A DNA stretch of 8,142 nucleotides from Bacteroidia bacterium (lineage in GTDB: Bacteria; Bacteroidota; Bacteroidia; NS11-12g; UBA9320): NCBI GenBank assembly GCA_029253325.1, contig JAQWZS010000192.1, positions 1 through 8,142 on the forward strand, given 5' to 3'. Position 1 is the first letter of the stretch, and every line of letters begins with the position of its first letter. Position numbers and translations under genes: made by a program. The notes beneath the pieces are model-generated. The model was not told where the DNA came from and searched no databases. It was given only the letters and a program-made list of their open reading frames with translations. Positions 1 to 7,116 of this stretch are shown here, one piece after another.

Positions 1-113
1 CCGACAAACTTGAAAAATTACTAAAGGAAGTCGAGCAAATTGCCGATATCTCAGACTCTGACAAAGTTTGGGCTGATGAGGTCCAAAAAATTCAAGAATA
101 TATTTTAAGTTAA
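1..113 (+). CDS. C-terminal end of an unrecognised protein (partial)
   Basis: An open frame enters from the left edge (first complete codon at base 3) and ends at the TAA at 111-113, giving 36 visible residues that finish in EYILS. The visible part is strongly charged and probably helical (KLEKLLKEVEQ, then a short acidic stretch, then VQKIQEY). I do not recognise the family from so short a tail. The next gene starts 30 bases downstream on the same strand, and I see neither a terminator nor a clear TAnnTTTG promoter between them, so co-transcription is possible. That this is a real gene end rather than chance is supported by the protein-like composition and the close spacing, but the fragment is short. 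Confidence 0.55.
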   Translation, partial: DKLEKLLKEVEQIADISDSDKVWADEVQKIQEYILS

Positions 114-143
114 AATAAAACTTAATACCTGTAATTTCATTTA

Positions 144-3005
144 ATGTGTAGTATGATAAAAGATAATCTAAATGTGATGTCGGGTTACAAAACCTTTTTG
201 TTTTCTGTATTATGGTGCTTTTTTATGTTTTCATCTACGAGTATGGAAGCCCAAAATAAAGTTCCTGTTGGCGGAAAACTTAAATATGAAAAGACCAAAG
301 AACCCGTCGTAGGTGCAACAGTATTTGCCATTGCTATGGATAGTAGTGTTGCTGCTGGTTCTGTATCTAAAGAGGATGGAACTTTCTCAATTTTATTGGA
401 AAGAGGAGAATACACGTTGAAAATCAACTATTTAGGATTAGAGCCCTATTCAGAACCAATTCGTGTATGGAGAGATGACTACTTGGGAACCATCATAATG
501 AAGGCACATGCTGAAAATCTGAGTGAGGTTAAGGTTTCTCAAAAAGCAATTGCTGCCACAGTAGAAGGTGATACCGTTTCATTCAATGCCAAAGCATATA
601 AAACAACTCAAAATGCAAGTGCCAAAGACTTGGTTGAAAAAATGCCAGGTATTCAGGATAATGATGGAGAGATTCAAGCACAAGGAGAAAAAGTACAACA
701 GGTATTGGTAGACGGAAAACAATTTTTTGGTCAAAACCCCAAAACAGCCCTTTCAACTTTGCCTGCAGAGGTGGTAGATAAAATTCAAGTATTTGATGAT
801 AAAAGCGAGCAAAGTAAGGCAAGTGGTGTAGATGACGGAACTCGTATCAAAACCCTAAACATTGTTACAAAAATCAACATGAGAAATGGGGAGTTTGGAA
901 AAGTTTATGCGGGTTATGGAAGTGATGACCGATATAGTGCAGGTACAAATCTAAATATGTTTAGAGGTGAGCGTAGATTATCTATCTTGGGGCAGATAAA
1001 TAATATTAACCAACAGAATTTTAGTACTGAAGACTTACTTGGAGTAGTGGCAGATAATAGCGGAGGAGGAAGGGGAAAAGGTCGAGGCCCAAGTGGTAAA
1101 AGGCCCTCATTTTTGAGTGGTTTTTCAGCGAATGGAAGTGCCAACGATTTTATGGTTAACCCTTCTGGTGGAGTCAATGAAACTCAGGCTTGGGGTGCAA
1201 ATTATCAAGATAAGTGGGGTGAAAAAGTAGATATTAGTGGAAGCTATTTTTACAATAAAGGAGACAATACATCTTTGACCAATACCTATCAAGATTACTA
1301 TCTAGGAAATAATTCAGGGCAGCAATATGAAGAATCGAGTGAAAGTTCAAGCACGAATATTAATCATAAGTTTAATGCAAAAGCAGTTTACAAACTCAGT
1401 CCCAAAGCTTCGTTTTTTTATCTACCGAGCTTTAGTATGCAAGATAACGTGGGTAAAACCCTAGATTCAAGTAAAACCATTTCTGAAGCTATTCGTATCA
1501 ACTCATTGGATCAAGAATTTGATAGCGACTTAGTTGGGCTCAAAGCAACTAGCAACTTGATGTTCCGATTGAACGGAGAAAAGCGGGGTAGAAGTTTGTT
1601 TGTTCAATGGAAGAATAGCATGGACAGAACAAAGGGCAACAATCAATTGAATGCCAATAATACAAATGTCAATCAGTTGCTTTCTAACATCGATCAGACA
1701 GGAGATTTGGATGAGGATGTCGACGGGTTAAAAGCCAGTATTATGTACAGTGAGCCTATCGGTAAAAAGGGATTAGGTCTGTTTGTAACTTATGATTATT
1801 CGAACAGTATTAATGTAATGAATCAAAAGACATTTAGTGGTGTGATTGACAATTCACCTGTCCAATTGGATTCATTATCATCTTTCTATAATAATGACTG
1901 GTCCACGCATACAGCTGGAATTGGCACACGCAAGTTTGGCAGAAAAGGAGGGTTTGTAGTCCGATTAAAATATGAATTAGCCGAATTAAATAACAATCAA
2001 ACAATACCAGTAGAAGAGTCTAGAGCTCAGGCATTTAATAACCTATTGCCATTTGCTTTGTACCGAGCACGACTAAAAAATAAAGCATCTTGGTTTAGTA
2101 TGTATCGTGCATACACCACTAAGCCCACTGCACAACAGCTATCATCAGTGGTGGACAATAGCAATCCACTTCAACTTTCTCAAGGGAATGCACAATTAAC
2201 ACAACAGTATGGACACTGGTTGATGTCCAAGTACAACTTTGCTAATACAAATAAAAATGTGGTTTTCTATGCCATGGTGAATGGCGGTTGGAGCAACAAT
2301 TATATTGGTCAAAGCACTTATACTGCTACCAGAGATTTAGATTCTTCTTTAAATTCTGTTGTTTTAACCAAAGGAACACAACTCACAAAACCCGTGAACT
2401 TGGATGGACAATACTCCTTCAATACGTTTGTAACCTATGGAATCCCCGTAGCACCAATCAAAAGTAATTTGAATGTTAATATATCATCTCGATTGTCAAA
2501 TATTCCTTCCATGATTAATCTAACCAAATCTAACACCCTTAATCAGAGTTACGAAATGGGATTGGTCGTGAGCAGCAATATCAGTGAACAAGTAGATTTT
2601 ACTATCTCTTCCAAAACGGCATATAATTTATCCGAAAACTCATTGAATCCGAGTTTAGACAATACCTATTGGGTTCAGTCCAACAAGATAAAATTAGACT
2701 GGATTATGTTTTCAGGAATAACCTTTCGAACAAAATTTCAATACCAAAACTTTTATGGTTTAGGTTCGGATGTTCTTGATAATACGGTAATGTTGTGGAC
2801 TGCTGGTTTGGGCAAACAATTATTTAAAAACAAACGCGGTGAGATACAGCTGAGTGTATTTGATATACTTAATCAAAACAACAACATCAGTCAAAACTTC
2901 TATGATAGCTACTTCGAGGCAACTAATCGTAACGTGCTTACCCGTTATTTCATGGTAAATTTCAGTTACAACATCCGTAAGTTTCGGGAGGATAAAATGC
3001 AATAA
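144..3005 (+). CDS. Outer-membrane beta-barrel protein, TonB-receptor-like, with carboxypeptidase-regulatory-like N-terminus
   Basis: A 953-residue protein of the large Bacteroidota outer-membrane family related to TonB-dependent receptors. Visible order: a hydrophobic signal peptide (about residues 13-36, FLFSVLWCFFMF then SMEAQ); a carboxypeptidase-regulatory-like beta-sandwich (about 40-121, with the motif VVGATVFA and a KEDGTFSI turn); a plug-like domain (about 125-247, with EGDTVSFNAKAYK, KDLVEKMPGI, VLVDGKQFFG, LPAEVVDKIQVFD and KTLNIVTK); then a long barrel ending in an aromatic strand (FMVNFSYNIRKF). A Gly/Arg-rich segment near residue 307 (GGGRGKGRG) is a loop common in this family. 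Likely role: outer-membrane transport or a structural barrel; the substrate is unknown. It has no SusD-like partner in the window, so it is not evidently a polysaccharide-utilisation pair. The start is uncertain: ATG codons at 144, 153 and 177 all fit, and the one at 177 gives the most usual signal-peptide length. No functional link to the downstream translation operon is apparent. Confidence 0.88.
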   Translation: MCSMIKDNLNVMSGYKTFLFSVLWCFFMFSSTSMEAQNKVPVGGKLKYEKTKEPVVGATVFAIAMDSSVAAGSVSKEDGTFSILLERGEYTLKINYLGLEPYSEPIRVWRDDYLGTIIMKAHAENLSEVKVSQKAIAATVEGDTVSFNAKAYKTTQNASAKDLVEKMPGIQDNDGEIQAQGEKVQQVLVDGKQFFGQNPKTALSTLPAEVVDKIQVFDDKSEQSKASGVDDGTRIKTLNIVTKINMRNGEFGKVYAGYGSDDRYSAGTNLNMFRGERRLSILGQINNINQQNFSTEDLLGVVADNSGGGRGKGRGPSGKRPSFLSGFSANGSANDFMVNPSGGVNETQAWGANYQDKWGEKVDISGSYFYNKGDNTSLTNTYQDYYLGNNSGQQYEESSESSSTNINHKFNAKAVYKLSPKASFFYLPSFSMQDNVGKTLDSSKTISEAIRINSLDQEFDSDLVGLKATSNLMFRLNGEKRGRSLFVQWKNSMDRTKGNNQLNANNTNVNQLLSNIDQTGDLDEDVDGLKASIMYSEPIGKKGLGLFVTYDYSNSINVMNQKTFSGVIDNSPVQLDSLSSFYNNDWSTHTAGIGTRKFGRKGGFVVRLKYELAELNNNQTIPVEESRAQAFNNLLPFALYRARLKNKASWFSMYRAYTTKPTAQQLSSVVDNSNPLQLSQGNAQLTQQYGHWLMSKYNFANTNKNVVFYAMVNGGWSNNYIGQSTYTATRDLDSSLNSVVLTKGTQLTKPVNLDGQYSFNTFVTYGIPVAPIKSNLNVNISSRLSNIPSMINLTKSNTLNQSYEMGLVVSSNISEQVDFTISSKTAYNLSENSLNPSLDNTYWVQSNKIKLDWIMFSGITFRTKFQYQNFYGLGSDVLDNTVMLWTAGLGKQLFKNKRGEIQLSVFDILNQNNNISQNFYDSYFEATNRNVLTRYFMVNFSYNIRKFREDKMQ

Positions 3006-3024
3006 GTTGTCTTGTAAAATTTGT

Positions 3025-3055
3025 TTTGAAAATTAGATAAGAAAAACGACATTTG
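3025..3055 (+). promoter_or_regulatory. Bacteroidota-type promoter (-33 TTTG, -7 TAnnTTTG-like) for rpsP
   Basis: TTTG at 3025-3028 is followed after 19 bases by GACATTTG at 3048-3055, matching the phylum's TTTG-N19-TAnnTTTG pattern except for the first T. The bases just after it are GCACCC, a frequent continuation at such promoters. Transcription would begin around 3061, leaving a leader of about 45 bases before the rpsP ATG at 3108. It lies just downstream of the stop of the outer-membrane gene, so it would make the translation operon an independent unit. Confidence 0.65.
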
Positions 3056-3061
3056 CACCCT

Positions 3062-3084
3062 TGCTGGAAAAAGGAGAACCAGCA
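3062..3084 (+). promoter_or_regulatory. Hairpin in the rpsP 5' leader with a Shine-Dalgarno-like loop
   Basis: TGCTGG (3062-3067) pairs perfectly with CCAGCA (3079-3084) around an 11-base loop that contains AAGGAG (3071-3076). It sits at the predicted 5' end of the transcript, 23 bases before the rpsP start. The stretch between hairpin and ATG is A/U-rich and unstructured, as is usual for efficient initiation in this phylum. The stem is visible; a regulatory role, such as a ribosomal-protein leader or 5'-end stabiliser, is inference. Confidence 0.4.
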
Positions 3085-3107
3085 GATTTTAAAAAAAAAT
3101 ATTACAC

Positions 3108-3842
3108 ATGGTAAAATTAAGACTTCGTAGACAAGGAAGAAAAGGAAAACCTTTCTACTACATTGTGGCGGCGGATGCAAGAGCTCCTAGGGATGGTCGA
3201 TTTATTGAAAGAATTGGTTCGTATAATCCGAATACCAATCCAGCAACGATTGATTTAAACCTAGACGATGCGGTTCGTTGGTTAGGTAATGGTGCAGTTC
3301 CGACTGACACTTGTAGAGCAATCTTATCGTACAAAGGTGCGATGTACAAACACCACTTGAACAAAGGGGTGACGAAAGGTGCTTTAACGCAAGAACAAGC
3401 GGATGAGAAGTTTAGCACTTGGTTGTCAGAAAAAGAAAGTAAAGTTTCGGCTAAGATCGATAGTATTAGCAAGTCAGCTGCTGATTCAGCTGCTGCTGCT
3501 CATAAACGAGAAGAGGCTGTTAAACTTGATCGAGAAAAAGCAATTGCTGAGAGGCTTGCTCCTGAGGTAGAAGCTACTGAGGAAGTACCAGAAGCTACTG
3601 AAGAAGTAGTTGAGGCTACTGCTGAAGCAGCACCAGAAGCTACTGAAGAAACAGTTGAAGCTCCTGAAGTAGCAACAGAAGCTACTGAAGAAGTAACTGA
3701 GGCTCCAGCAGAAGCACCAGAAGCAGCTAATGAGGAAGCAGTTGAAGTAAAAGCAGAAGAAACTAAAGAAGAACCAGCGGCTGAAGAATCTGCACCTGCA
3801 GAGGAAGCAACTGAAGAGAAGCCTTCTGAGGACAAAGCCTAA
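3108..3842 (+). CDS. rpsP: 30S ribosomal protein S16 (bS16) with a long acidic C-terminal tail
   Basis: Residues 1 to about 85 are a complete S16 domain: MVKLRLRRQGRKGKPFYYIV, then DARAPRDGRFIERIGSYNP, then the DLNLDDAVRWLGNGAVPTDT and ILSYKGAMYKHHL segments. S16 binds 16S rRNA and is needed for 30S assembly. Most bacterial S16 proteins are about 80-90 residues, whereas this one has 244. The extra part is a charged helical linker (about 86-150) followed by an Ala/Glu-rich tail (151-244) with a repeated heptapeptide. Bacteroidota S16 proteins commonly carry an extension, but this one seems long even so. The start at 3108 aligns with the conserved N-terminus. It is the first gene of an operon with rimM (6-base gap) and trmD, and is preceded by a recognisable promoter. 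Confidence 0.97.
   Translation: MVKLRLRRQGRKGKPFYYIVAADARAPRDGRFIERIGSYNPNTNPATIDLNLDDAVRWLGNGAVPTDTCRAILSYKGAMYKHHLNKGVTKGALTQEQADEKFSTWLSEKESKVSAKIDSISKSAADSAAAAHKREEAVKLDREKAIAERLAPEVEATEEVPEATEEVVEATAEAAPEATEETVEAPEVATEATEEVTEAPAEAPEAANEEAVEVKAEETKEEPAAEESAPAEEATEEKPSEDKA
3570..3743 (+). repeat. Degenerate 21-base tandem repeat encoding EATEEVx units in the S16 tail
   Basis: Eight consecutive units of 7 (twice 8) residues, S16 residues 155-212: EATEEVP, EATEEVV, EATAEAAP, EATEETV, EAPEVAT, EATEEVT, EAPAEAP, EAANEEAV. At DNA level the core GAAGCTACTGA recurs, giving a roughly 21-base period. The units are almost wholly Glu, Ala, Thr, Val and Pro, with no Lys or Arg, so the segment should be disordered or a loose acidic helix. 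Such repeats expand and contract by slippage, so length may vary between strains. Confidence 0.85.
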
Positions 3843-3848
3843 ACAACC

Positions 3849-4349
3849 ATGATTGATAAGGATAGATTGATATCTTTTGGATATGTCAGTCGTCCGCATG
3901 GATATAAAGGTGATGTTCATATCACATTAGAACGTAAAATCGTCCCGCTCAAACGGGACGATTTTGTTTTTATTCAATTACAAGGGCAGTTTATTCCATA
4001 CAAAATCACTCAGGTAAAGGGCAAAACAGATGCCCCAGTAGTAAATCTTCAATTCATTGACACCTATGAAAAGGCCCAAAACATCGTAGGTTGCCCAGTT
4101 TTCACAGATCAAGATGTTTTACCCGAGGATTCTGAATTATCTTTTGTGGGTTTTGAGTTAATCGATGCTAAGAAAGGCTCTATTGGTAAGGTTTTAGACG
4201 TACAAGAATTACCTCAACAACTGATGTTGACGGTATCCTACCAAGGAGAGGAGAAATACATCCCCCTCGTTGAAGATTTTATCGACCATATCTCGCAAGA
4301 AAACCAAGAAATTTGGCTGCATCTTCCCGAGGGTCTTTTAGATTTGTAG
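3849..4349 (+). CDS. rimM: Ribosome maturation factor RimM
   Basis: A 166-residue protein of normal length for RimM, which binds S19 in the 30S head and helps late 16S rRNA processing. The N-terminal beta-barrel (about residues 5-85) opens with the family signature ISFGYVSRPHGYKGDVHI. The C-terminal PRC-barrel-like domain (about 95-164) shows VGFELIDAKKGSIGKVLDVQ, QQLMLTV and the EKYIPLVEDFI segment that normally contacts S19. The start lies 6 bases after the rpsP stop, and the stop lies 2 bases before the trmD start, so translation is probably coupled. Oddly, codons 30-39 form a perfect hairpin plus T-run resembling an intrinsic terminator (see the separate entry). The protein sequence across it aligns without a gap or frameshift, so the gene appears intact. 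Confidence 0.95.
   Translation: MIDKDRLISFGYVSRPHGYKGDVHITLERKIVPLKRDDFVFIQLQGQFIPYKITQVKGKTDAPVVNLQFIDTYEKAQNIVGCPVFTDQDVLPEDSELSFVGFELIDAKKGSIGKVLDVQELPQQLMLTVSYQGEEKYIPLVEDFIDHISQENQEIWLHLPEGLLDL
3936..3971 (+). terminator. Terminator-like hairpin inside the rimM reading frame (possible attenuator)
   Basis: AAAATCGTCCCG (3936-3947) and CGGGACGATTTT (3954-3965) are perfect reverse complements, forming a 12-bp stem with the 6-base loop CTCAAA, followed by G and five Ts (3967-3971). It begins 87 bases after the rimM ATG and encodes residues K30-F39. The shape (GC-rich upper stem, A-tract before, T-run after) is that of a rho-independent terminator. Because it lies in a translated region, ribosomes following the polymerase could melt it, so partial termination or translational damping of rimM-trmD is more likely than a full stop. 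The structure is seen; the function is inferred. Confidence 0.6.
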
Positions 4350-4351
4350 CT

Positions 4352-5035
4352 ATGGCCTATCGCATAGATATCATATCGGTACAACCTAAACTGATGGAAA
4401 GCCCGCTGAATCACAGCATTGTTCAACGTGCCAAGGACAAAGGTATTCTCGAAATTGTATTGCATGATTTGAAAGATTACGGCTTGGGAAAGTACCGACA
4501 AGTAGACGATACCGTATATGGTGGAGGAGCAGGTATGGTCATCCGTTGTGAGCCTGTTTTTGATTGTGTAGAAAAGCTTCAATCCGAACGAACCTATGAT
4601 GATATAATCTATATGTGTCCAGATGGTGAGGTGTATAACCAAGCAACTGCCAATCAATTGTCACTCAAAAAGAACATCATCATCCTTTGTGGGCATTACA
4701 AGGGCATCGATCAACGCATCAGAGACCACTTGATTACCAAGGAAATTAGCATTGGCGATTATGTATTGAGTGGGGGAGAACTGGCAGCAGCGATACTGGC
4801 AGATTCCATTTGTCGATTGATTCCAGGGGTGATTTCGGATGAAGAGTCTGCACTCACTGATAGCTTTCAAGATAACATGTTAGCTCCACCGGTCTATACC
4901 CGACCAGCAGAATACCGAGGAATGAAAGTACCAGAGGTGTTGCAAAGTGGTCATTTTGCGAAGATTGAAGAATGGAGAGATTCAGAAGCACTCAAAATTA
5001 CCAAAGATCGTAGACCCGATTTGTTGGAGGAGTAA
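4352..5035 (+). CDS. trmD: tRNA (guanine-37-N1) methyltransferase TrmD
   Basis: TrmD transfers a methyl group from S-adenosylmethionine to N1 of G37 beside the anticodon, preventing +1 frameshifting. At 227 residues it is of typical length. The conserved trefoil-knot features are present: VDDTVYGGGAGMV (51-63), ILCGHYKGIDQR (111-122), the IGDYVLSGGE knot loop (134-143) and RLIPGV (155-160). Further on come DSF (170-172) holding the expected catalytic Asp, then YTRP, VPEVLQSGHFAKIEEWR and RRPDLL. I chose the ATG at 4352 rather than the in-frame ATG at 4313, because the family N-terminus is MxYRIDIISVxP and the longer form would overlap rimM by 37 bases with unrelated residues. It is the last gene of the rpsP-rimM-trmD operon. 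The rplS gene that often follows in other phyla is absent, and the next gene is convergent, with no strong terminator in the 77-base gap. Confidence 0.96.
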   Translation: MAYRIDIISVQPKLMESPLNHSIVQRAKDKGILEIVLHDLKDYGLGKYRQVDDTVYGGGAGMVIRCEPVFDCVEKLQSERTYDDIIYMCPDGEVYNQATANQLSLKKNIIILCGHYKGIDQRIRDHLITKEISIGDYVLSGGELAAAILADSICRLIPGVISDEESALTDSFQDNMLAPPVYTRPAEYRGMKVPEVLQSGHFAKIEEWRDSEALKITKDRRPDLLEE

Positions 5036-5112
5036 TTTGTTTGATTTGATTAATTCCAAACTTTACATATTTAGACTTATTGAATAATAATTAACTAAAT
5101 ATTGAGTAATTT

Positions 5113-6012
5113 TTAAGGGTTATTTTTTTCTTCTATTTTCTTAATCTTGGAAGAAATATTTTCTATTTTATTAAAATCTGGGAAAGATTCTATTATATTT
5201 TTTTTAGCATTTAATGATGGATGAATTTCAGTTCCTTTAGAATATAAATCAGCTAGTTCTTTTAGTGATAGTTTAATCCTTTCTACTTGTTCATTGTCTT
5301 TTCTTTTAAAAAAAGTAGTATGTATGTGATTTGCCTCCATATCCGCAATTTCGTTGGTTTTCTCTTTTGACTTAATTATTATTTCTTCAATAGCATCATT
5401 AGAGATTTTTAATTTACGAGCTTGCTGTTGTAAAATTCTCCCCTCTTGTAACTTTTTATAAACGATTACACCAGACCACACTAATCCCCCTATAAAAGGA
5501 ATTATTTCTTTAGGATTTGCTAATATATCAATCCAATTAGATCCAGTATCAAAATTTTTAATTTGGATTCTGCCATTCAACTCCTCATTAAATAATGTTT
5601 GAGAAAATATCTTATTAAGTTTATCTGATATAATTTTTAAATCTTCAAAGTTTTGAAGTTTTGGAACTTTGATACTTATTATGTTTTCTTCATTACAGTC
5701 TATAATACTAGAGATTGATGATGAAACACCTTGAATGACCCTTTTTAATTCAGGCATTTTATATATAAGTATTCTATGTTCTTGGTCATCAATTATTATT
5801 TTGTCTGCTGATGCATAATAGAAGCTTAGTTTTTTTATAGTTTCTATAATTTCATTAAAAAATCCTAATTCATCAAGTTTACTAATTGCCTCTTGCATTC
5901 TTTTAGCATTTGTTAGTCGATATGTTGCAGGCCTCGTGTTTCTTGCTTTTACGACTGGTTCGATAAAAGGAGTTACGTCATCAATAATTTTTTTAATAAT
6001 TCTTAATCTCAT
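5113..6012 (-). CDS. Unrecognised 299-residue protein with a possible membrane segment, second gene of an AT-rich pair
   Basis: I do not recognise this family. The N-terminal half (1-100) is mixed charged helix and strand (MRLRIIKKIIDDVTPFIEP at the start). Residues 110-165 alternate strand-like stretches (NIISIKVPKL, RIQIKNFDTGSNWIDIL). Residues 170-186 (IIPFIGGLVWSGVIVYK) form the only hydrophobic run long enough for one membrane helix. Residues 187-299 are strongly charged and helical, ending KKIEEKNNP. No catalytic motif is evident. The ATG lies 48 bases after the stop of the nuclease-like gene on the same strand, so the two are probably co-transcribed. Sampled 60-base stretches here are about 20-25% G+C against about 42-45% in trmD and the kinase gene, which suggests acquisition from elsewhere. 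It might be a membrane-linked partner or effector of the upstream protein, but that rests on proximity only. Confidence 0.72.
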   Translation of the reverse strand: MRLRIIKKIIDDVTPFIEPVVKARNTRPATYRLTNAKRMQEAISKLDELGFFNEIIETIKKLSFYYASADKIIIDDQEHRILIYKMPELKRVIQGVSSSISSIIDCNEENIISIKVPKLQNFEDLKIISDKLNKIFSQTLFNEELNGRIQIKNFDTGSNWIDILANPKEIIPFIGGLVWSGVIVYKKLQEGRILQQQARKLKISNDAIEEIIIKSKEKTNEIADMEANHIHTTFFKRKDNEQVERIKLSLKELADLYSKGTEIHPSLNAKKNIIESFPDFNKIENISSKIKKIEEKNNP

Positions 6013-6060
6013 TTAATTGTCTGTATTGTTTTTTATATCTATTTCATAAAGTAAGATTTC

Positions 6061-7116
6061 TTAATTATTATCATAAAATTCTACTGTGTTAATGAGCTGT
6101 TTCTCGAAAAGATATATATCATCAATTGAATCAATCTTTTCTCGTGTTTCGTTTTTTTCTATGCCGAATAGACTTATGTATTTTATTCCTCCATTTAAAT
6201 GGAGTCTGCAAATTGGTTTACGGTTATTATCATCCAGTAAAATCCCAAAATATGATTGGGTATCTCTATAGAAAATTCTTTCTTTTTTGATTTTTCTTCT
6301 CAAAATTGCAACAACAATTTGATAGCCTTCCAGTTCTTCTTCTGTTGTCTCGATATTATTCCTAGGTAGTTCATCAATTTGTTCTTCTGCTTGCTGTTTT
6401 TCTTGTTCTTTGTTTAGTGCAGAATTTAATCTATCGTTAACTCTCTCACTAATTATTTGGTTAAATGCTTTATGTACAATTTCTGCAAACTCATCCATTA
6501 CTTTTGAGGTAAGGCGTCCGCTGTATGCCTTGTTTGCAAATAATTTGATAAAATCATGGGAAGGTTCAGTAATTTCTTGATCAATTAGATATTTTATTTC
6601 ACGAGTATATTTTAAATTACTAGCATTATCTACAATTAAAGAAATATCAAATTTTGACTTGTGAAACTTTTCAATTTCTTTAACTGTATTTTCTTTAAGT
6701 TTTGTAATATCAAATTCCAAGAATGGTTTTTCGTCCATTTTATTGGTTTCCTCTAAGTCTGTATAAATTCTGTATTGGATTCCATTTGTCAAAAGTGCAA
6801 AGCGTGTCTTTGTTAGGTGAAAATACCTAAAAAGTTGGGAGTTATGAATGTCTAAATTTTGTTTCCAATGTTTACACTCGATTATCACAATTGGGTTTCC
6901 ATTTTGAAATATAGCATAATCAACTTTTTCTCCTTTTTTAAGTCCTAAGTCAGCAGTAAATTCAGGTACAACCTCAGTTGGATTAAATGTGTCATATCCT
7001 AATATATTAATAAATGGAAGTGTAAAAGCATGTTTTGTTGATTCTTCAGTATCTATTTTGTCTTTAAGTTGTTCGACTTTATCTGCAAGTGCCTTTAGTT
7101 GATTATGTAGTTCCAT
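6061..7116 (-). CDS. Stand-alone HsdR-N-type restriction-endonuclease-like protein
   Basis: A 351-residue protein resembling the predicted restriction endonuclease family (COG4748-like) that contains only the N-terminal nuclease domain of type I restriction R subunits. Visible: an N-terminal charged helix (1-24); EEST (24-27) with the family helix Glu, leading to LPFINILGYD; the PD-(D/E)xK core, with D66 in KVDYAI and E80-x-K82 in VIIECKHWK; a following helix with Q94 in QLFRYFHLTKTRFALLTNG. A C-terminal domain (about 255-345) has EEELEGYQIVVAILR, FYRDTQSYFGILLDD and KPICRLHLNG, which I associate with this family. No helicase motor, methylase or specificity subunit accompanies it, so it is not a complete type I system. 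The active-site residues look intact, so DNA cleavage is plausible, but targets are unknown. It is the first gene of the AT-rich pair; no good promoter was found just upstream. Confidence 0.85.
   Translation of the reverse strand: MELHNQLKALADKVEQLKDKIDTEESTKHAFTLPFINILGYDTFNPTEVVPEFTADLGLKKGEKVDYAIFQNGNPIVIIECKHWKQNLDIHNSQLFRYFHLTKTRFALLTNGIQYRIYTDLEETNKMDEKPFLEFDITKLKENTVKEIEKFHKSKFDISLIVDNASNLKYTREIKYLIDQEITEPSHDFIKLFANKAYSGRLTSKVMDEFAEIVHKAFNQIISERVNDRLNSALNKEQEKQQAEEQIDELPRNNIETTEEELEGYQIVVAILRRKIKKERIFYRDTQSYFGILLDDNNRKPICRLHLNGGIKYISLFGIEKNETREKIDSIDDIYLFEKQLINTVEFYDNN

Noticed and set aside
114..143. A TAnnTTTG-type promoter for the outer-membrane protein gene
   Set aside because: The best match, TAATTTCA at 132-139, lacks the TTTG core and has no TTTG at the required upstream distance.
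3486..3920. Long antisense open frames opposite the S16 tail
   Set aside because: They arise from the GAA/GCT repeat read on the other strand and give low-complexity Ser/Ala or Phe/Cys strings.
4313..4351. A longer trmD start overlapping rimM
   Set aside because: The extra 13 residues do not fit the TrmD N-terminus, while the ATG at 4352 gives the family's usual beginning and a 2-base gap to rimM.
5036..5112. A bidirectional terminator between the convergent trmD and accessory genes
   Set aside because: Only weak all-A/T pairings are present (for example TTATT/AATAA near 5079), with no GC-rich stem.
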